Part shown: positions 25,773 to 35,802 of the stretch, piece after piece | Layout of the letters: each line of letters begins with the position of its first letter | Numbering within the stretch: position 1 is the first letter of the stretch | IMG/VR virus record: IMGVR_UViG_3300036760_000389 | Location: 1 to 51,168 of that record | Length of the DNA stretch: 51,168 nucleotides | Reading direction: 5' to 3' (one strand) | From: a virus | The notes under the pieces: generated by a model | Told to the model about the DNA's origin: nothing | The model's database searches: none | What the model saw: the letters and a program-made list of their open reading frames with translations, nothing else | Program-made: the position numbers and the translations under genes

Positions 25773-28700
25773 TGGCTCTGCAACCTTGGGAGACAGTTAC
25801 ACAAGACCTTGAGTTTCAGCAGCAACCTTTCGAGGTGAAAGAGAAGGTTGCGTCGAACTATGTTGAGATGATGAAGAAGGATGACCCATCATTCAGGTAT
25901 CAAACTGATGATGTGCAAGAACAAGTTAAACAGAAGTTACTGGCACCATTCGCACCGAAGGCACCTGATACTTACAGTCTTGAGAATATGCAAGGTGCTT
26001 TAGATATGGCTAAAGAAGGATTCCACGCATTAATTGGTGGGGTTGGTAATGCTATAACTAAGAAAGTGGGGGAGTTAGGGGTAGATACTAAACGAGTAGG
26101 TGAAGTAGCAAAAGCAGCCTGGGAATGGCCTAATCCTACTAATGAGCAAGTAGCAGAGAACCCTAAAACATGGGGGGCTGTTGTAGCTGGCTCCGAAACA
26201 CTTCAGGTGGTGGCTAATACTTTATCGAGCTATATGAATGCCGCAACTGGAAATATTGCTACAGGTTTACTTGGAGTTGAGATACCTAAATCTAAGACTG
26301 TGATAGAATCTACTGCTCGCGGTGTAGCGGAGTTTGGTGGTATAGTGGCTGGACCGTACAAAGTGGCGCAAGCACTATGGAAAGGGACGGAAGAAGCTAT
26401 TAAGACATCTCCTGTCGCAGTGAATTACCTTAGGGACATTGCGCAGCAATCTGCTGTGATGAGTACTGCAATGGGGATAGCGGAAGTGGCACCAGCAATC
26501 GGTGGAAGCACAACGGTGAATGAGGCCACGAATAAAGTTATTAATGCAATGAAAGGTGGAGCTATAATTGGTGCGGCATATCCAGCAGCAGGAGTTATAC
26601 CAACTGTACCTTTACGTGTTGCAGTAGGGGTGGGATTACTTGATTTATACAGAAATAATGGAAAGTTTGGAATAGATGACTTTGTAAAAGAAGTGGTGCA
26701 GGGTGTACAAACCGGAAATATTTCTCCTGAGTTAACAGATAAAGCGTTTAACTACGCTATGGATATATTTTTCCTTACTAAGACACCATGGGTGAAGGAT
26801 AGTATCGCAAAATTAATTCCTTTGTCTAATACGGATAAACTTGCGAAGGAACAATTTGATGTGCAAGATAAAGCAGGAAAAGTGGATGATGCGAATAAAA
26901 CCAAGATTGATGTTGTTGCAGGATTGCAAGATATGTTTAAAAATCATCCTGAACAGTTTGACGCATTTGATAAAGCGTTGTCAGGTGAGAAAGAACAAGT
27001 TGCTGTTGATTTAATTAAGGGGAAGAACACTGCCCTTCGTAATGCACTGTCTGCTATGTTTGGCAAGATAGGGGTGAAGGAGAAGAAACTTCCGCCAGCG
27101 CTAGAAGCTGCTCCGACTGAAGTAATTGAACTTCCTGTTGAACCTGTAAAACCTTTATCTAAGAAAGAGTTAGGTGCAGCACAAAAAGAAGCTAAAGAAG
27201 AAGATATGGTAAGGACTGCCCTTGCCGATAAACCTATCCCAGCAGCAGACATATCAAGTTGGAAAGGATTTGAGCGGCTTGCTGATAATTATGTAGAGAA
27301 GTCAGGCGCGGAGTCTGCGTTCTATATAAATAAAGCACTTGAAGCTAAGGATAAACACGAGGCGTTTATTAAGGCATTGACGATTGGGATTACTGATATG
27401 GAGAAAGTTAATTCTGAGACGGCACAAGAAGCGGCGGATATCCTTGTAAAGAATGTTACAGGAAATGCTGTCGAAATAATTGATGGGTATATTAATTTGA
27501 TTAAATCAGTTCCTGGGGCATCTGATTATCTTAAAGCAAGAGTTGCAAGGTTGGAAGGTTGGTATAAAAACCTTGCAAAAATGAAATGGCAGCAAAGGGT
27601 TAATGATGGAAAAGAGCCATTAGAAGCTATGGTTGCAGATATGGTTGATATTGAAAATGAAATAGCTAAACCAGAGAATCAGAAGTTTAAGCAGGGTGTG
27701 GATGAAGCTGTGAAAGCAGCGAAGTTGAAGGGAGATGAGATTCCTATTGTTGCGGAGCCCGATGAAATTCTTTCAACTGGGGCTGGAGATATAGGGAAAG
27801 TTGAAGCAAAAGTTGAACCAACTTTAACAGCAGAAGTTGCCCCGCCGATTGCCGATCAAGGTGTGAGCGGGCAGCCCAAGGATACTCCAGAAATTGCAGC
27901 AGCAAAAGCACTTGCTGAGCAGCATAATCTCACCTTCAATGGTATGCAGAAGTGGCATGATGGGAAAGAGACTCCTGTTTATACTGATAATGTCACAGGG
28001 TCTACGTTCTATGCCACAGAAGGAATGGATGTAGGTAAGAAGGCAGAGGAAGTAAGGAAGGCTTTTACCCAGCAGGTTATTGAAGGGCAAGGTGTGAGCG
28101 CACAGCCTGTTGATAATCGTAAGGTTGATCGTACACAGACAGTTGAATCCCTCACTCGTAATTTAGGACTGATGCAAGAGATGCTTACGATTAGGAAGGA
28201 AGTTCCTGGGAAAGATGCTGCGCATCAATCACTTAACCAAGATGAGATTGATCGATTGGAGAAAAAGATTCCTGAGGTGCAGGCGCAACTGGAAGCGTTG
28301 AAGAATAGTAATGTGACGCCAGAGGTGGCGGCAGCCTTTGCTGCGGCAGAACCACCTGCGGCAGAACCACCTGCGGCGGAACCTCCAAAGTTCACCCCCG
28401 ATACTATCGATCAATATGGGATTCCTTTAGTTAAACAGTTGTCAGAAGCCACTACAACTAAAGAGAAACATGTTATAAAGAAACAGATTGCTGAGCTTAA
28501 AGCACAATATTATAAAGCAGCAGATGCTACGCCTGCTGGAGATTTTATTGCAGGAAGTCCTGAAGCACTTGCTATGAGAAGGTTAGTTGATGCAGAACGA
28601 AAGGCAATGTCACCACCCGAACGGATGGTGAAAGATGCAGTTAAAGTATTAGTTGATCCTGAACATGCAGATTGGGAAGCGATTGCGAATCAAGCGGAGC

Positions 28701-31036
28701 CTACAGTAGAGGATTTGAAGGGGATAGAAACCCATCCTGTTGCTGATGTTACCGCGCCAAGGTCAAGGATGACAGAAGAGCAGGTGCAGAAGGCTAAAGA
28801 CTTTATTAAGAATTATGGTAAGAATAAACTGTTCGGCGGCGCACCTGGAGTTGATTATATTAAGGCATTGAAAGATGTAGCGGTGTATCATATCGAGCGG
28901 GGGTTGGATAGTGTGCAAGAGTTTGTGAAGAAGATTGTGAGTGAATTTGGAGAGATGGCGAGAGGATATGCGGTTAAGGCTTGGGAGCAAGCGAAAAGTG
29001 AGATGAAGGCTACACCCACAAGTGCTGAACCCAAGGTTATGAATGAGCAGGCTTACACTGAGGCGTTTAATGCAGTAAAGGAAGAGGCTAAAGCACAAAA
29101 ATGGATCATCTCTGACGAGCGGCTTAAGGCAGCAAATGATGCGTTTAAGGATATATCTACGTTACACCTTAATCCTGTTAATCTTGCGAAGGCATTAGTC
29201 GAATCTGCGATAGGTTACACTGAGCGCACGAAGGCGGGGATGTCCTTTCATAACTGGGCGAATGAAATTATAAACCTTGTAGGGGATAAAGCAGCAGCGG
29301 AGAAACTTAGACCTTACCTTCACAAGGCGTGGCTGGAAGCACAGAGTAAGATAGGTGTGGTGGGTGTAGCACAACCTTATGATAAAAAGAAAGGGATTGT
29401 AGAAGTTGGAAGATTTAAACAGGGATTACAGGTGTTCTCAACCTATCATCAGACACTGGAAGCATATAAAGGGCCGAATGCAGATCTTGTTCACTCTATT
29501 CCCAACACTATGATTGTTAAGGATTTTATCCCAAAGCAGATGTGGGTGGTGGATAACTTTGGGAAACTTGATGATGCGATGAAAGGGATTGTGATGTCAC
29601 CACTGTCGAATAGAACAGGAAGATTGGGGAAGGAATCTAACGCCCTCGGCCAGCAGGTGGTTATGATACTTGATAAGTATGAAAATCCTAATGATGCTAA
29701 AGGTAAAGGGTTTACAGCGGAAGCAATTGATCGCGCGAATAAGTTAAGAGCCTGGGAGCAAGAGAAGATGGCGGAGATGCAGAAGGCAGGTGTTACTGAT
29801 AAACAAGGCCATGCTATACAAGCATTACCTGGCCATTTTGCTCACTACATTGAGAAGATAAACTTGCTTGGCAACGTTCAAAAGTATGTTAAGGACGCAC
29901 TTGATGGCAAGAGTGATGATATTATAAATGCGGTAACTGGGGCGGAGAATGTTTATGGAAGGACTAAGCCTATGCCAAGGTTTGGGCCAGCAGAGAAACG
30001 TACAGGAGATATGAAAGACTTTGAAACGAATCCACTTGTGGTGTATAGGAGATATGCGATTGCGGTGTCGAGGATATTATATGACAAACCTGCTGTGTTG
30101 AAGGCAAGACAAGCGATTTCAAAAATGCCTGATGGCGCGATGAAGGATTATGCGACAAATTTTGTGCGGGACTACCTTGGAATAATGGATCAAACAGGTA
30201 ATGTGTTTAAGGCAATAGATAGAAAGGTGGCAAGAACAGGCGCGAGGTCAATATTATTTTTGAATACAGGATTGCAAACACTTCATATGGGTCGCATATT
30301 AACGCAAATTAATCCTGAACTTGGAGAGATTAATACGCTTAAAGGATTAGGGAAACTTATTATGCACCCTGCTGAATCTTATAATGAAGCTAAGAGTGTA
30401 GGACTGCTTACACCACAAATGATTCCTAATCGCTTCCAGAGGCCGATGGAACTTCTGGATAAGATTGGAAACTTTGGTGACTTTGGGAATGGGATAGCGA
30501 AAATCGTGGCGTATGAAGGAAGCAAAGCTAAAATTATGGACGAGCAACCAAATTTGAGTGAGCGCGATACAAGAATTTTAGCCGCTAAAGAAGCGATGAG
30601 GATTGAGGGGATGATAACGCCAGTGACTAAGGCATTTGCGATGGAGAAGTTGCCAAGATCACTCTTTGCTTTCAAATATTGGGTGCAGAAGTATATGGAG
30701 AATGCAGGTAGGGCGGGAGCGGCAGCGGTAAATGATCCAAGTTTTGCTAACTTAAAACGAGTAGGAAGTTACATTTACAGTGGTGTGCTTGCTGCATATA
30801 TATCTGAAGAATTAGGATTGAAGCTATTTCATTTATCTGCTTACACATTTCAAGTAGCCTCTCCTATTGCAGGGCTTGCAATGAATGTGGGGAGGGTGCT
30901 TATGAGTTCAAAGCTTAGTGCAGATGAAAAGATGAAAGGTGTCGCGCTGTTGATAGCACAATGGGGTACACCAGGTGGGGTATCGATTCCAAGAGAGATA
31001 AAGAAGAAGGGGTCAGCAATATCTGCTAATGAGTAA
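25772..31036 (+). CDS. giant internal or ejected virion protein, 1,754 aa
   Basis: ATG 25772, overlapping the previous stop, is preferred to ATG 25745. The giant protein is last in the late operon, where podoviruses encode DNA-ejection proteins. It has hydrophobic Ala/Gly segments (about 210-310), a charged and Pro-rich linker with PPAAEPPAAEPP (about 860-870), a long helical part, and a C-terminal region resembling the ends of large polyvalent phage proteins (RSILFLNTGLQTLHMGRIL, later YIYSGVLAAYISEELGLKLF). No lytic or ADP-ribosyl motif stands out. Membrane passage of DNA is the inferred role. Confidence 0.65.
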   Translation: MALQPWETVTQDLEFQQQPFEVKEKVASNYVEMMKKDDPSFRYQTDDVQEQVKQKLLAPFAPKAPDTYSLENMQGALDMAKEGFHALIGGVGNAITKKVGELGVDTKRVGEVAKAAWEWPNPTNEQVAENPKTWGAVVAGSETLQVVANTLSSYMNAATGNIATGLLGVEIPKSKTVIESTARGVAEFGGIVAGPYKVAQALWKGTEEAIKTSPVAVNYLRDIAQQSAVMSTAMGIAEVAPAIGGSTTVNEATNKVINAMKGGAIIGAAYPAAGVIPTVPLRVAVGVGLLDLYRNNGKFGIDDFVKEVVQGVQTGNISPELTDKAFNYAMDIFFLTKTPWVKDSIAKLIPLSNTDKLAKEQFDVQDKAGKVDDANKTKIDVVAGLQDMFKNHPEQFDAFDKALSGEKEQVAVDLIKGKNTALRNALSAMFGKIGVKEKKLPPALEAAPTEVIELPVEPVKPLSKKELGAAQKEAKEEDMVRTALADKPIPAADISSWKGFERLADNYVEKSGAESAFYINKALEAKDKHEAFIKALTIGITDMEKVNSETAQEAADILVKNVTGNAVEIIDGYINLIKSVPGASDYLKARVARLEGWYKNLAKMKWQQRVNDGKEPLEAMVADMVDIENEIAKPENQKFKQGVDEAVKAAKLKGDEIPIVAEPDEILSTGAGDIGKVEAKVEPTLTAEVAPPIADQGVSGQPKDTPEIAAAKALAEQHNLTFNGMQKWHDGKETPVYTDNVTGSTFYATEGMDVGKKAEEVRKAFTQQVIEGQGVSAQPVDNRKVDRTQTVESLTRNLGLMQEMLTIRKEVPGKDAAHQSLNQDEIDRLEKKIPEVQAQLEALKNSNVTPEVAAAFAAAEPPAAEPPAAEPPKFTPDTIDQYGIPLVKQLSEATTTKEKHVIKKQIAELKAQYYKAADATPAGDFIAGSPEALAMRRLVDAERKAMSPPERMVKDAVKVLVDPEHADWEAIANQAEPTVEDLKGIETHPVADVTAPRSRMTEEQVQKAKDFIKNYGKNKLFGGAPGVDYIKALKDVAVYHIERGLDSVQEFVKKIVSEFGEMARGYAVKAWEQAKSEMKATPTSAEPKVMNEQAYTEAFNAVKEEAKAQKWIISDERLKAANDAFKDISTLHLNPVNLAKALVESAIGYTERTKAGMSFHNWANEIINLVGDKAAAEKLRPYLHKAWLEAQSKIGVVGVAQPYDKKKGIVEVGRFKQGLQVFSTYHQTLEAYKGPNADLVHSIPNTMIVKDFIPKQMWVVDNFGKLDDAMKGIVMSPLSNRTGRLGKESNALGQQVVMILDKYENPNDAKGKGFTAEAIDRANKLRAWEQEKMAEMQKAGVTDKQGHAIQALPGHFAHYIEKINLLGNVQKYVKDALDGKSDDIINAVTGAENVYGRTKPMPRFGPAEKRTGDMKDFETNPLVVYRRYAIAVSRILYDKPAVLKARQAISKMPDGAMKDYATNFVRDYLGIMDQTGNVFKAIDRKVARTGARSILFLNTGLQTLHMGRILTQINPELGEINTLKGLGKLIMHPAESYNEAKSVGLLTPQMIPNRFQRPMELLDKIGNFGDFGNGIAKIVAYEGSKAKIMDEQPNLSERDTRILAAKEAMRIEGMITPVTKAFAMEKLPRSLFAFKYWVQKYMENAGRAGAAAVNDPSFANLKRVGSYIYSGVLAAYISEELGLKLFHLSAYTFQVASPIAGLAMNVGRVLMSSKLSADEKMKGVALLIAQWGTPGGVSIPREIKKKGSAISANE
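28343..28387 (+). repeat. three 15-base tandem repeats in giant gene
   Basis: GCGGCAGAACCACCT occurs at 28343 and 28358, with a diverged third copy at 28373. It encodes AAEPP repeats in a flexible linker. Recent slippage is likely because the first two copies are identical. Confidence 0.85.
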
Positions 31037-31047
31037 GAGGGAAGAAG

Positions 31048-31064
31048 GGGAGGTTTAGCCTCCC
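31048..31064. terminator. bidirectional hairpin between convergent operons
   Basis: GGGAGG (31048-31053), loop TTTAG, CCTCCC (31059-31064), followed on the plus strand by TTCCTTTCT. It lies just beyond the giant late gene and inside the last codons of the first convergent minus-strand gene, so it probably ends rightward and possibly leftward transcription. The stem is short and the T-tract broken. Confidence 0.6.
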
Positions 31065-31255
31065 TTCCTTTCTAACTCTTTATACATCCGCTCTCGTTTT
31101 ATGGCTACCTTGCAAGGTACACAAATTCCATCAACTTCTACCGTTTTAAGGGTGCAACCTTCGTTGAGGCATTTTGTAGGGATGAGACTACGATGCCTTC
31201 CAGAGGTGAAATCAAGTTTACGGGTAGGGATGGGTTTGTTTAAGGTGATTGTCAT
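31055..31255 (-). CDS. small zinc-ribbon protein, last gene of leftward operon
   Basis: The 66-residue protein has C29, C34, C45 and C48 (CLNEGC and CVPC) with a charged C-terminal helix (RERMYKELERKGG). Its start overlaps the upstream stop (ATGA). Probable metal-binding DNA- or protein-interaction module of unknown role. Confidence 0.7.
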   Translation of the reverse strand: MTITLNKPIPTRKLDFTSGRHRSLIPTKCLNEGCTLKTVEVDGICVPCKVAIKRERMYKELERKGG

Positions 31256-31443
31256 AATGGCCTCTGTTTTTTGCGGCTATAGTAAGAGCAACCTTTGCAC
31301 TCTTCTCCTGGATTTTTGCCTAAAAGTACAGCAAATGGGAAGAGCTTCTTTTGTTTCTCACACCTTGCCCCATACTCCTGTGGATATGAGGGACGCCCTT
31401 CCTCTCCACCGCCCCAATTAAAGTAATAACATGATGTTTTCAT
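31252..31443 (-). CDS. small Cys-rich protein, 63 aa
   Basis: GGAGGAAAGTGA precedes the ATG. The product has aromatic and Gly residues in YYFNWGGGEEG and cysteines at residues 5, 28, 49 and 52 (CKGC). It may bind metal; no family is recognised. Confidence 0.62.
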   Translation of the reverse strand: MKTSCYYFNWGGGEEGRPSYPQEYGARCEKQKKLFPFAVLLGKNPGEECKGCSYYSRKKQRPL

Positions 31444-31583
31444 TCACTTTCCTCCTTATCTTCGATGCTCATCTTTTCAATAACGCTTTGTAATGATGCC
31501 ACCTGTTCCCTTAACCCTTCAATAACAGGACACTCGTTACACTGACACTGTGGACAGTAACTATTGCATTTTAGGTCTGGCAC
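31440..31583 (-). CDS. Cys-cluster coiled-coil protein, 47 aa
   Basis: GTG 31583 follows GGAGGAGTTAAA and overlaps the ATPase gene end by 13 bases; the stop overlaps the next ATG. Five cysteines lie within residues 6-18 (CNSYCPQCQCNEC), then a heptad-like helix (GLREQVASLQSVIEKM). It looks like a metal-binding cap on a coiled coil. Its function is unknown. Confidence 0.65.
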   Translation of the reverse strand: MPDLKCNSYCPQCQCNECPVIEGLREQVASLQSVIEKMSIEDKEESE

Positions 31584-32812
31584 TTTAACTCCTCCTTCTT
31601 TGGTAAATCTTCCATATTAATATCTTCAAGGTTTTTGAGCCATATATAATATACCTTGGCGTCTACTACCTCTTCCTTTATTGCTTTAGCTTCTTTCAGT
31701 ACATTGAAGATGTGTTCAAGGTTAATGGGATTAACGTTGCGCCATATTTGGCCGAACACTTGCTCTTTAGCGAGGCGCTTGTGCATCTTGAGGAGCTTCA
31801 TAATGTCATCAATATCAGTGGCGAGGATGCTACGCCCAGCTGCGCCAAAGGCATCACTGAGGCGAGTTTCAGTATTCTCAAGAATATCAAGGGCATATTG
31901 TATATGGTCAAGTGTAATAATCTTATTATTGCTAATGGAAGCAGAGATTACCATAGATGTTTTAAGAAGATGGATATGTTTGCGCGAGAAGTAGCCCATA
32001 AATCTTTCATCGTCTCTCATAGGATTAGGGATAGGGTGTTCATACCAATGAGTAAACCATTTATCTGCTTCAATGGATAAAGTAAATTCTCCTTGAAGTG
32101 CTGCCATTTGTTGTATGTCAAATGTTAAATTATTATATAGTATTACTTCTTCTGGAGTAAGTTTTGGCCTTGCATTAAGTTTACGCGGAGCGTCTTCGAC
32201 AATAGTGATGAGACGCGAAGCGAAACCTTCGCCTATGGCCGTAGCAGAAACAGTACTGGCAAAACTTGTAGGTGTTGCTCCGCCGATTAAATTAACCCAT
32301 TCTCCTTCAATAGGGTATGCGCCTCTACCCTTAGTTTTATACTCCCATTTATCTTTACAATCAAACCAGTCGGTGAGCCATTTCATCATATCTTTATCCA
32401 TGATGAAGAAGACACTGAGTTCTTCGGCTACTATAGTAACAGAACTATGCCTGATAGGTTCAGCATGTTTATTTATTGACGTAGCTTCTGATGATAAAGA
32501 CAGTTTGAGTTCCTCTACAATGGAGGCTCCTGTTGTACTGTCAGCAATATAATGGATGTTTTTTACCTTATCCGCCATTGATGTTGCAATGCCTATCGCA
32601 GTGTTCTTGCGGGTGCCGGGAGGGCCGACAAGGACTATATAGAGGTTAGGGTAGATGTTGAAAAATCCCCAGTTTAACCATACCTTACGCTGCAGACACG
32701 AGGCTATGACACTGATGGCGGACCACATATGGTAGTTAGTGGGAGCTTCGCTCTGTTGGGTGTACTGGATGTATGTATCGAGCCAGAAGCCTGCTTTGCG
32801 GGAGTCACTCAC
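31571..32812 (-). CDS. DUF3987-type replication ATPase
   Basis: This 413-residue protein has Walker A GPPGTRKNTAI (63-73), and the family phrase NYHMWSAISVIASCLQRKVW (about 26-45). An Asp/Glu pair in VTIVAEELSVFF is the probable Walker B. DUF3987 proteins are RecA/DnaB-type ATPases often in phage replication modules, commonly as helicase with or without primase. No primase zinc finger or TOPRIM is fused here. Overlaps the downstream-encoded Zn protein and the upstream gene by ATGA. Confidence 0.75.
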   Translation of the reverse strand: MSDSRKAGFWLDTYIQYTQQSEAPTNYHMWSAISVIASCLQRKVWLNWGFFNIYPNLYIVLVGPPGTRKNTAIGIATSMADKVKNIHYIADSTTGASIVEELKLSLSSEATSINKHAEPIRHSSVTIVAEELSVFFIMDKDMMKWLTDWFDCKDKWEYKTKGRGAYPIEGEWVNLIGGATPTSFASTVSATAIGEGFASRLITIVEDAPRKLNARPKLTPEEVILYNNLTFDIQQMAALQGEFTLSIEADKWFTHWYEHPIPNPMRDDERFMGYFSRKHIHLLKTSMVISASISNNKIITLDHIQYALDILENTETRLSDAFGAAGRSILATDIDDIMKLLKMHKRLAKEQVFGQIWRNVNPINLEHIFNVLKEAKAIKEEVVDAKVYYIWLKNLEDINMEDLPKKEELKCQT

Positions 32813-33138
32813 TTGGAATTCCTGAGCGCGAGAAGGGCTTGGAGGTCATCGATGGAGAGACCTTTGAGGAGGTCTAGCTTCTCGTTGGATGCTGGAGCAG
32901 GTTTTGAATTACGATTTCTCCATTTGGCTTTCTCATAGTCAAGGAAAGGATACCAACCGCAGTCAATACCCCATATTGTGCCGTTACACTGGCAACACTG
33001 GACGAAGGTGGCTTTAAATCCTATAGTTGCTATATCTGAGACTGCTCTGCTATCATCGCTGTCAAAGGTAGAAACATCAACATTTAGTTCTCTACCATAA
33101 AAGTTAAAATGTGTATGTTGGCATATATTACATCGCAT
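32809..33138 (-). CDS. zinc-binding protein near replication ATPase
   Basis: The 109-residue protein has CNIC (3-6) and CCQC (48-51) knuckles, an aromatic segment (GIDCGWYPFLDYEKAKWRNR) and an acidic C-terminal helix (LSIDDLQALLALRNSK). Its context suggests an accessory to helicase or primase action. A separate zinc module supplying DNA binding to the following ATPase is an inference. Confidence 0.6.
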   Translation of the reverse strand: MRCNICQHTHFNFYGRELNVDVSTFDSDDSRAVSDIATIGFKATFVQCCQCNGTIWGIDCGWYPFLDYEKAKWRNRNSKPAPASNEKLDLLKGLSIDDLQALLALRNSK

Positions 33139-33376
33139 ATTTCTTTCTGCTCCTTTTTGCTTTCTTACAAAGCCATATAATATAAAACTTAAGGATGGAA
33201 TATGTGTTTGTTTCCATACAAGCTCTAACTATATCTATGTTTATAGGTATACCTTTATGTTTATGCTTAATACGTGGAATAAAACCTTCATAGTACATAT
33301 AGCATCCATTTTCCTTTGCTAACATAATTATTCCAGGGGTAACTAAATCTAATATTGATAAAGCATCAATTCTCAC
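33128..33376 (-). CDS. hypothetical protein, 82 aa
   Basis: It overlaps both neighbours (ATGA with the polymerase gene stop; 11 bases with the next gene). The product has mixed hydrophobic residues (IIMLAKENGCYMYYEGFIPR) and a strongly basic end (KKAKRSRKKYAM). Ribosome-binding signal TGGAGGGAT upstream. No family recognised. Confidence 0.6.
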   Translation of the reverse strand: MRIDALSILDLVTPGIIMLAKENGCYMYYEGFIPRIKHKHKGIPINIDIVRACMETNTYSILKFYIIWLCKKAKRSRKKYAM

Positions 33377-35802
33377 TTCATATCCCTCCAGTTAATCCCA
33401 CACTTAATGTCGATTGGTATAGTACATACTCTCCCTTTAATCATGACTGGGATTGACATTAACTTATGCAACTGGTTATGGACGAAGAATGTGAGTTCAG
33501 GTGGATGCTGCACGAGAATGCTGTCATGGACATTCAGTAGAACTTCGATACTTTTGTATGGCGCACACAGCTTATTGTATACATTGATAAGGCCAAGGTT
33601 TAAGATGTGAGCGGCGGTCTCTTGGGGGATGTAGGCCAAACCCTGCTTGAGAAGTTCAGGCCCATACCTGTCGAAGAACTTTCTCTTTCTGCCTAATGGT
33701 GTTATAAGTATCCTATCTTTCTTAAGTTGTTGGTCTACTTCACTATGCCACATTGCAAGGTTCGGGCTTCTGTCTCTGAAGCGCTGGATGAGTTTCTCGG
33801 CGTCGGCCTTTGGTATCTTTAGGTTCATGCTGAGAGTGTATGCGCCGACGTTGTAGTTACCTGCGTGGCGGGTGGTCTTGGCGCGATGGTAGAAGGATTC
33901 AGTGTCGCGGCCTTCTTTGTGGCATATCTTTTTATCTCTGGCTATAGCATCAGGAGTAAGTGCGGGCCATATCATCATCGCTGTGTGGGTGTGGATGTTC
34001 TCTCCGTTGATGAACTTGGAAATGAGGAGTTCGTCTTCGCATAAGTAAGCGACGATCATAGCTTCCGCACCTTTAAGGTCGGCCTCGCTGAAGATTTTGC
34101 CTGGGTCAGGTACAACGATGTTACGAAGGCTGGCTTTGACGTTCTGAAGGTTGGTGGCGCTACCGAAGATACCAACACTTGATGAGAGTCTACCAGTGGC
34201 GGCTCCAGTACTGTTGAAGGAGCATCTCCATCTGCCATCCTCTCCATCGCCAGGCGCTTGGAGGTGATTACTGAGAAGAACCGATGCCTCACGGAAGCCA
34301 ATGATGTTCTTGAACTCTGGGGATTTGACTGCAAGTTTGTCGAGAGCCTGTTTGTTGGTGGAAGGCTTGCCATCTTTCATAGGCGGCTTAAGGCCGAGTT
34401 TATAGATAAGTTCGAGTACTTGTTTAGGTGAGCGTAAGTTTATCTCACCATATTTAGCAGTAAATATCTCTTTGTTATGCTTAAGCTTCGCTGTCATGTC
34501 TATGACGTGTTGGGTGCGAGCGGATTCGTCAATGCGAACTCCGCGCAACATCATGTAGAGCAATGGTTCGAGGAGTTCCATCATAAAGTCGTAAGTATGG
34601 GTGACACCTAACTCTTTCATCTCGTTCTGCAGAGCATAGTGGCACTCAAGGGTGACGGCTGCATCATTAGCGTTGTAGCGCCATAATGCCTCATCGTTGG
34701 ACTTGCCATCGATCCATTTCTTTAGCTCATCTTTATAATAGGGTTCGTCGGTGTAGATGGAGGAGATAAATGCTAGGGACTTTGTTTTCATGACACGTTT
34801 AGCCTTGGAAGAACCTTCTTCCTTTTGTTCACCTGACAAGTCAGGATAACAAGTGTGTTGGGCTATCATAGTATCATGCCACGGCTTAGTGGGCAGGATG
34901 CCCCAGATGCGGATGAGATACTGGAGGTCGTAGGATATATTTTGGCCTACCTTTGAGGCTTTGCTTTCCAGTAGAAATTGGATACCTTTTAAGACTTCGT
35001 GCAGTCTGCTGATGCTACCCCAGTAATGCTTGGTGGTAGGAATGGATATAGCAATGTTTGGCGATGAGGATAATGCAATGCAAGTTATATCGGAAGGGGA
35101 AGTTTCAATATCGAAACTTACCTCCGAAGCGTTGTTTGTGTATATGTAATCTACTACATCGCTGTAAGTAGGAGCGACTCGTAACTCGCGCTGTGGATAC
35201 TTCACCTCAGGGAATGCACTCTGCACTTTAACCTTCTCTAAATCACACTGAAGCACAGCCCCAAGTTTCCAATCGCGGATGACAGCAGCAGGGTGGTAGG
35301 AAGCGATTATTTTAATGATGCGACCTGAAGGGAGGGTGCAAGGTAATATCGAGCCACGCCAGATGCTTATCTTCGACTGGCCTGTTAATGCCCATAGTGC
35401 GCTATTACCAAGAGGGACGAAAACATTAGCTTTGACATTCTCAAGGCGAGCAAGAAGGGATGCTTTAGCGTCGATGAGAGCTTGTGTAGGACGTGAGCCG
35501 CTCCAGAAGATGCTGAAGTCATTCTCGTTCTTAGGACGGCGGATGCCACTGTAACCAAGCGTCTCTTGGTGCTTATAGAATGTAGCGGGGCGCACCTGTA
35601 TAAGGTTATCAATGTAACACTGATGACGGATGATGCCAGTGGCATGGAGTTTTATGTTAAGGATGTTGCCGGACATTCCTACGAAAGGTTCGTGAGCAAG
35701 TTCTTCATCATGGCCAGGGGCTTCACCGATGAAGGCGATGCGAGCTGTGAGAGGGCCTACAGCTGGAACGAATATAGATTCAAATAGCTTTGTATCTATC
35801 AT
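33373..35802 (-). CDS. UDG-exonuclease-family A DNA polymerase fusion
   Basis: A single 809-residue chain. Residues ~15-190 are a family 4/5 uracil-DNA glycosylase-like domain (GEAPGHDE at 26-33, EPFVGMSG, SYHPAAV near 169-175). Residues ~225-400 form a DnaQ-type proofreading exonuclease with D231/E233 (FDIETS), D292 (NISYD) and D380 (YNANDAA), all apparently intact. Residues ~400-809 are Pol A: motif A ADLKGAEAM (D575, E580), motif B with K642, H646 and Y650, motif C VHDSI (D760). SPO1 polymerase has a comparable UDG domain. ATG 35802, after CAGGAAAA, is preferred to GTG 35823. Confidence 0.92.
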   Translation of the reverse strand: MIDTKLFESIFVPAVGPLTARIAFIGEAPGHDEELAHEPFVGMSGNILNIKLHATGIIRHQCYIDNLIQVRPATFYKHQETLGYSGIRRPKNENDFSIFWSGSRPTQALIDAKASLLARLENVKANVFVPLGNSALWALTGQSKISIWRGSILPCTLPSGRIIKIIASYHPAAVIRDWKLGAVLQCDLEKVKVQSAFPEVKYPQRELRVAPTYSDVVDYIYTNNASEVSFDIETSPSDITCIALSSSPNIAISIPTTKHYWGSISRLHEVLKGIQFLLESKASKVGQNISYDLQYLIRIWGILPTKPWHDTMIAQHTCYPDLSGEQKEEGSSKAKRVMKTKSLAFISSIYTDEPYYKDELKKWIDGKSNDEALWRYNANDAAVTLECHYALQNEMKELGVTHTYDFMMELLEPLLYMMLRGVRIDESARTQHVIDMTAKLKHNKEIFTAKYGEINLRSPKQVLELIYKLGLKPPMKDGKPSTNKQALDKLAVKSPEFKNIIGFREASVLLSNHLQAPGDGEDGRWRCSFNSTGAATGRLSSSVGIFGSATNLQNVKASLRNIVVPDPGKIFSEADLKGAEAMIVAYLCEDELLISKFINGENIHTHTAMMIWPALTPDAIARDKKICHKEGRDTESFYHRAKTTRHAGNYNVGAYTLSMNLKIPKADAEKLIQRFRDRSPNLAMWHSEVDQQLKKDRILITPLGRKRKFFDRYGPELLKQGLAYIPQETAAHILNLGLINVYNKLCAPYKSIEVLLNVHDSILVQHPPELTFFVHNQLHKLMSIPVMIKGRVCTIPIDIKCGINWRDMK

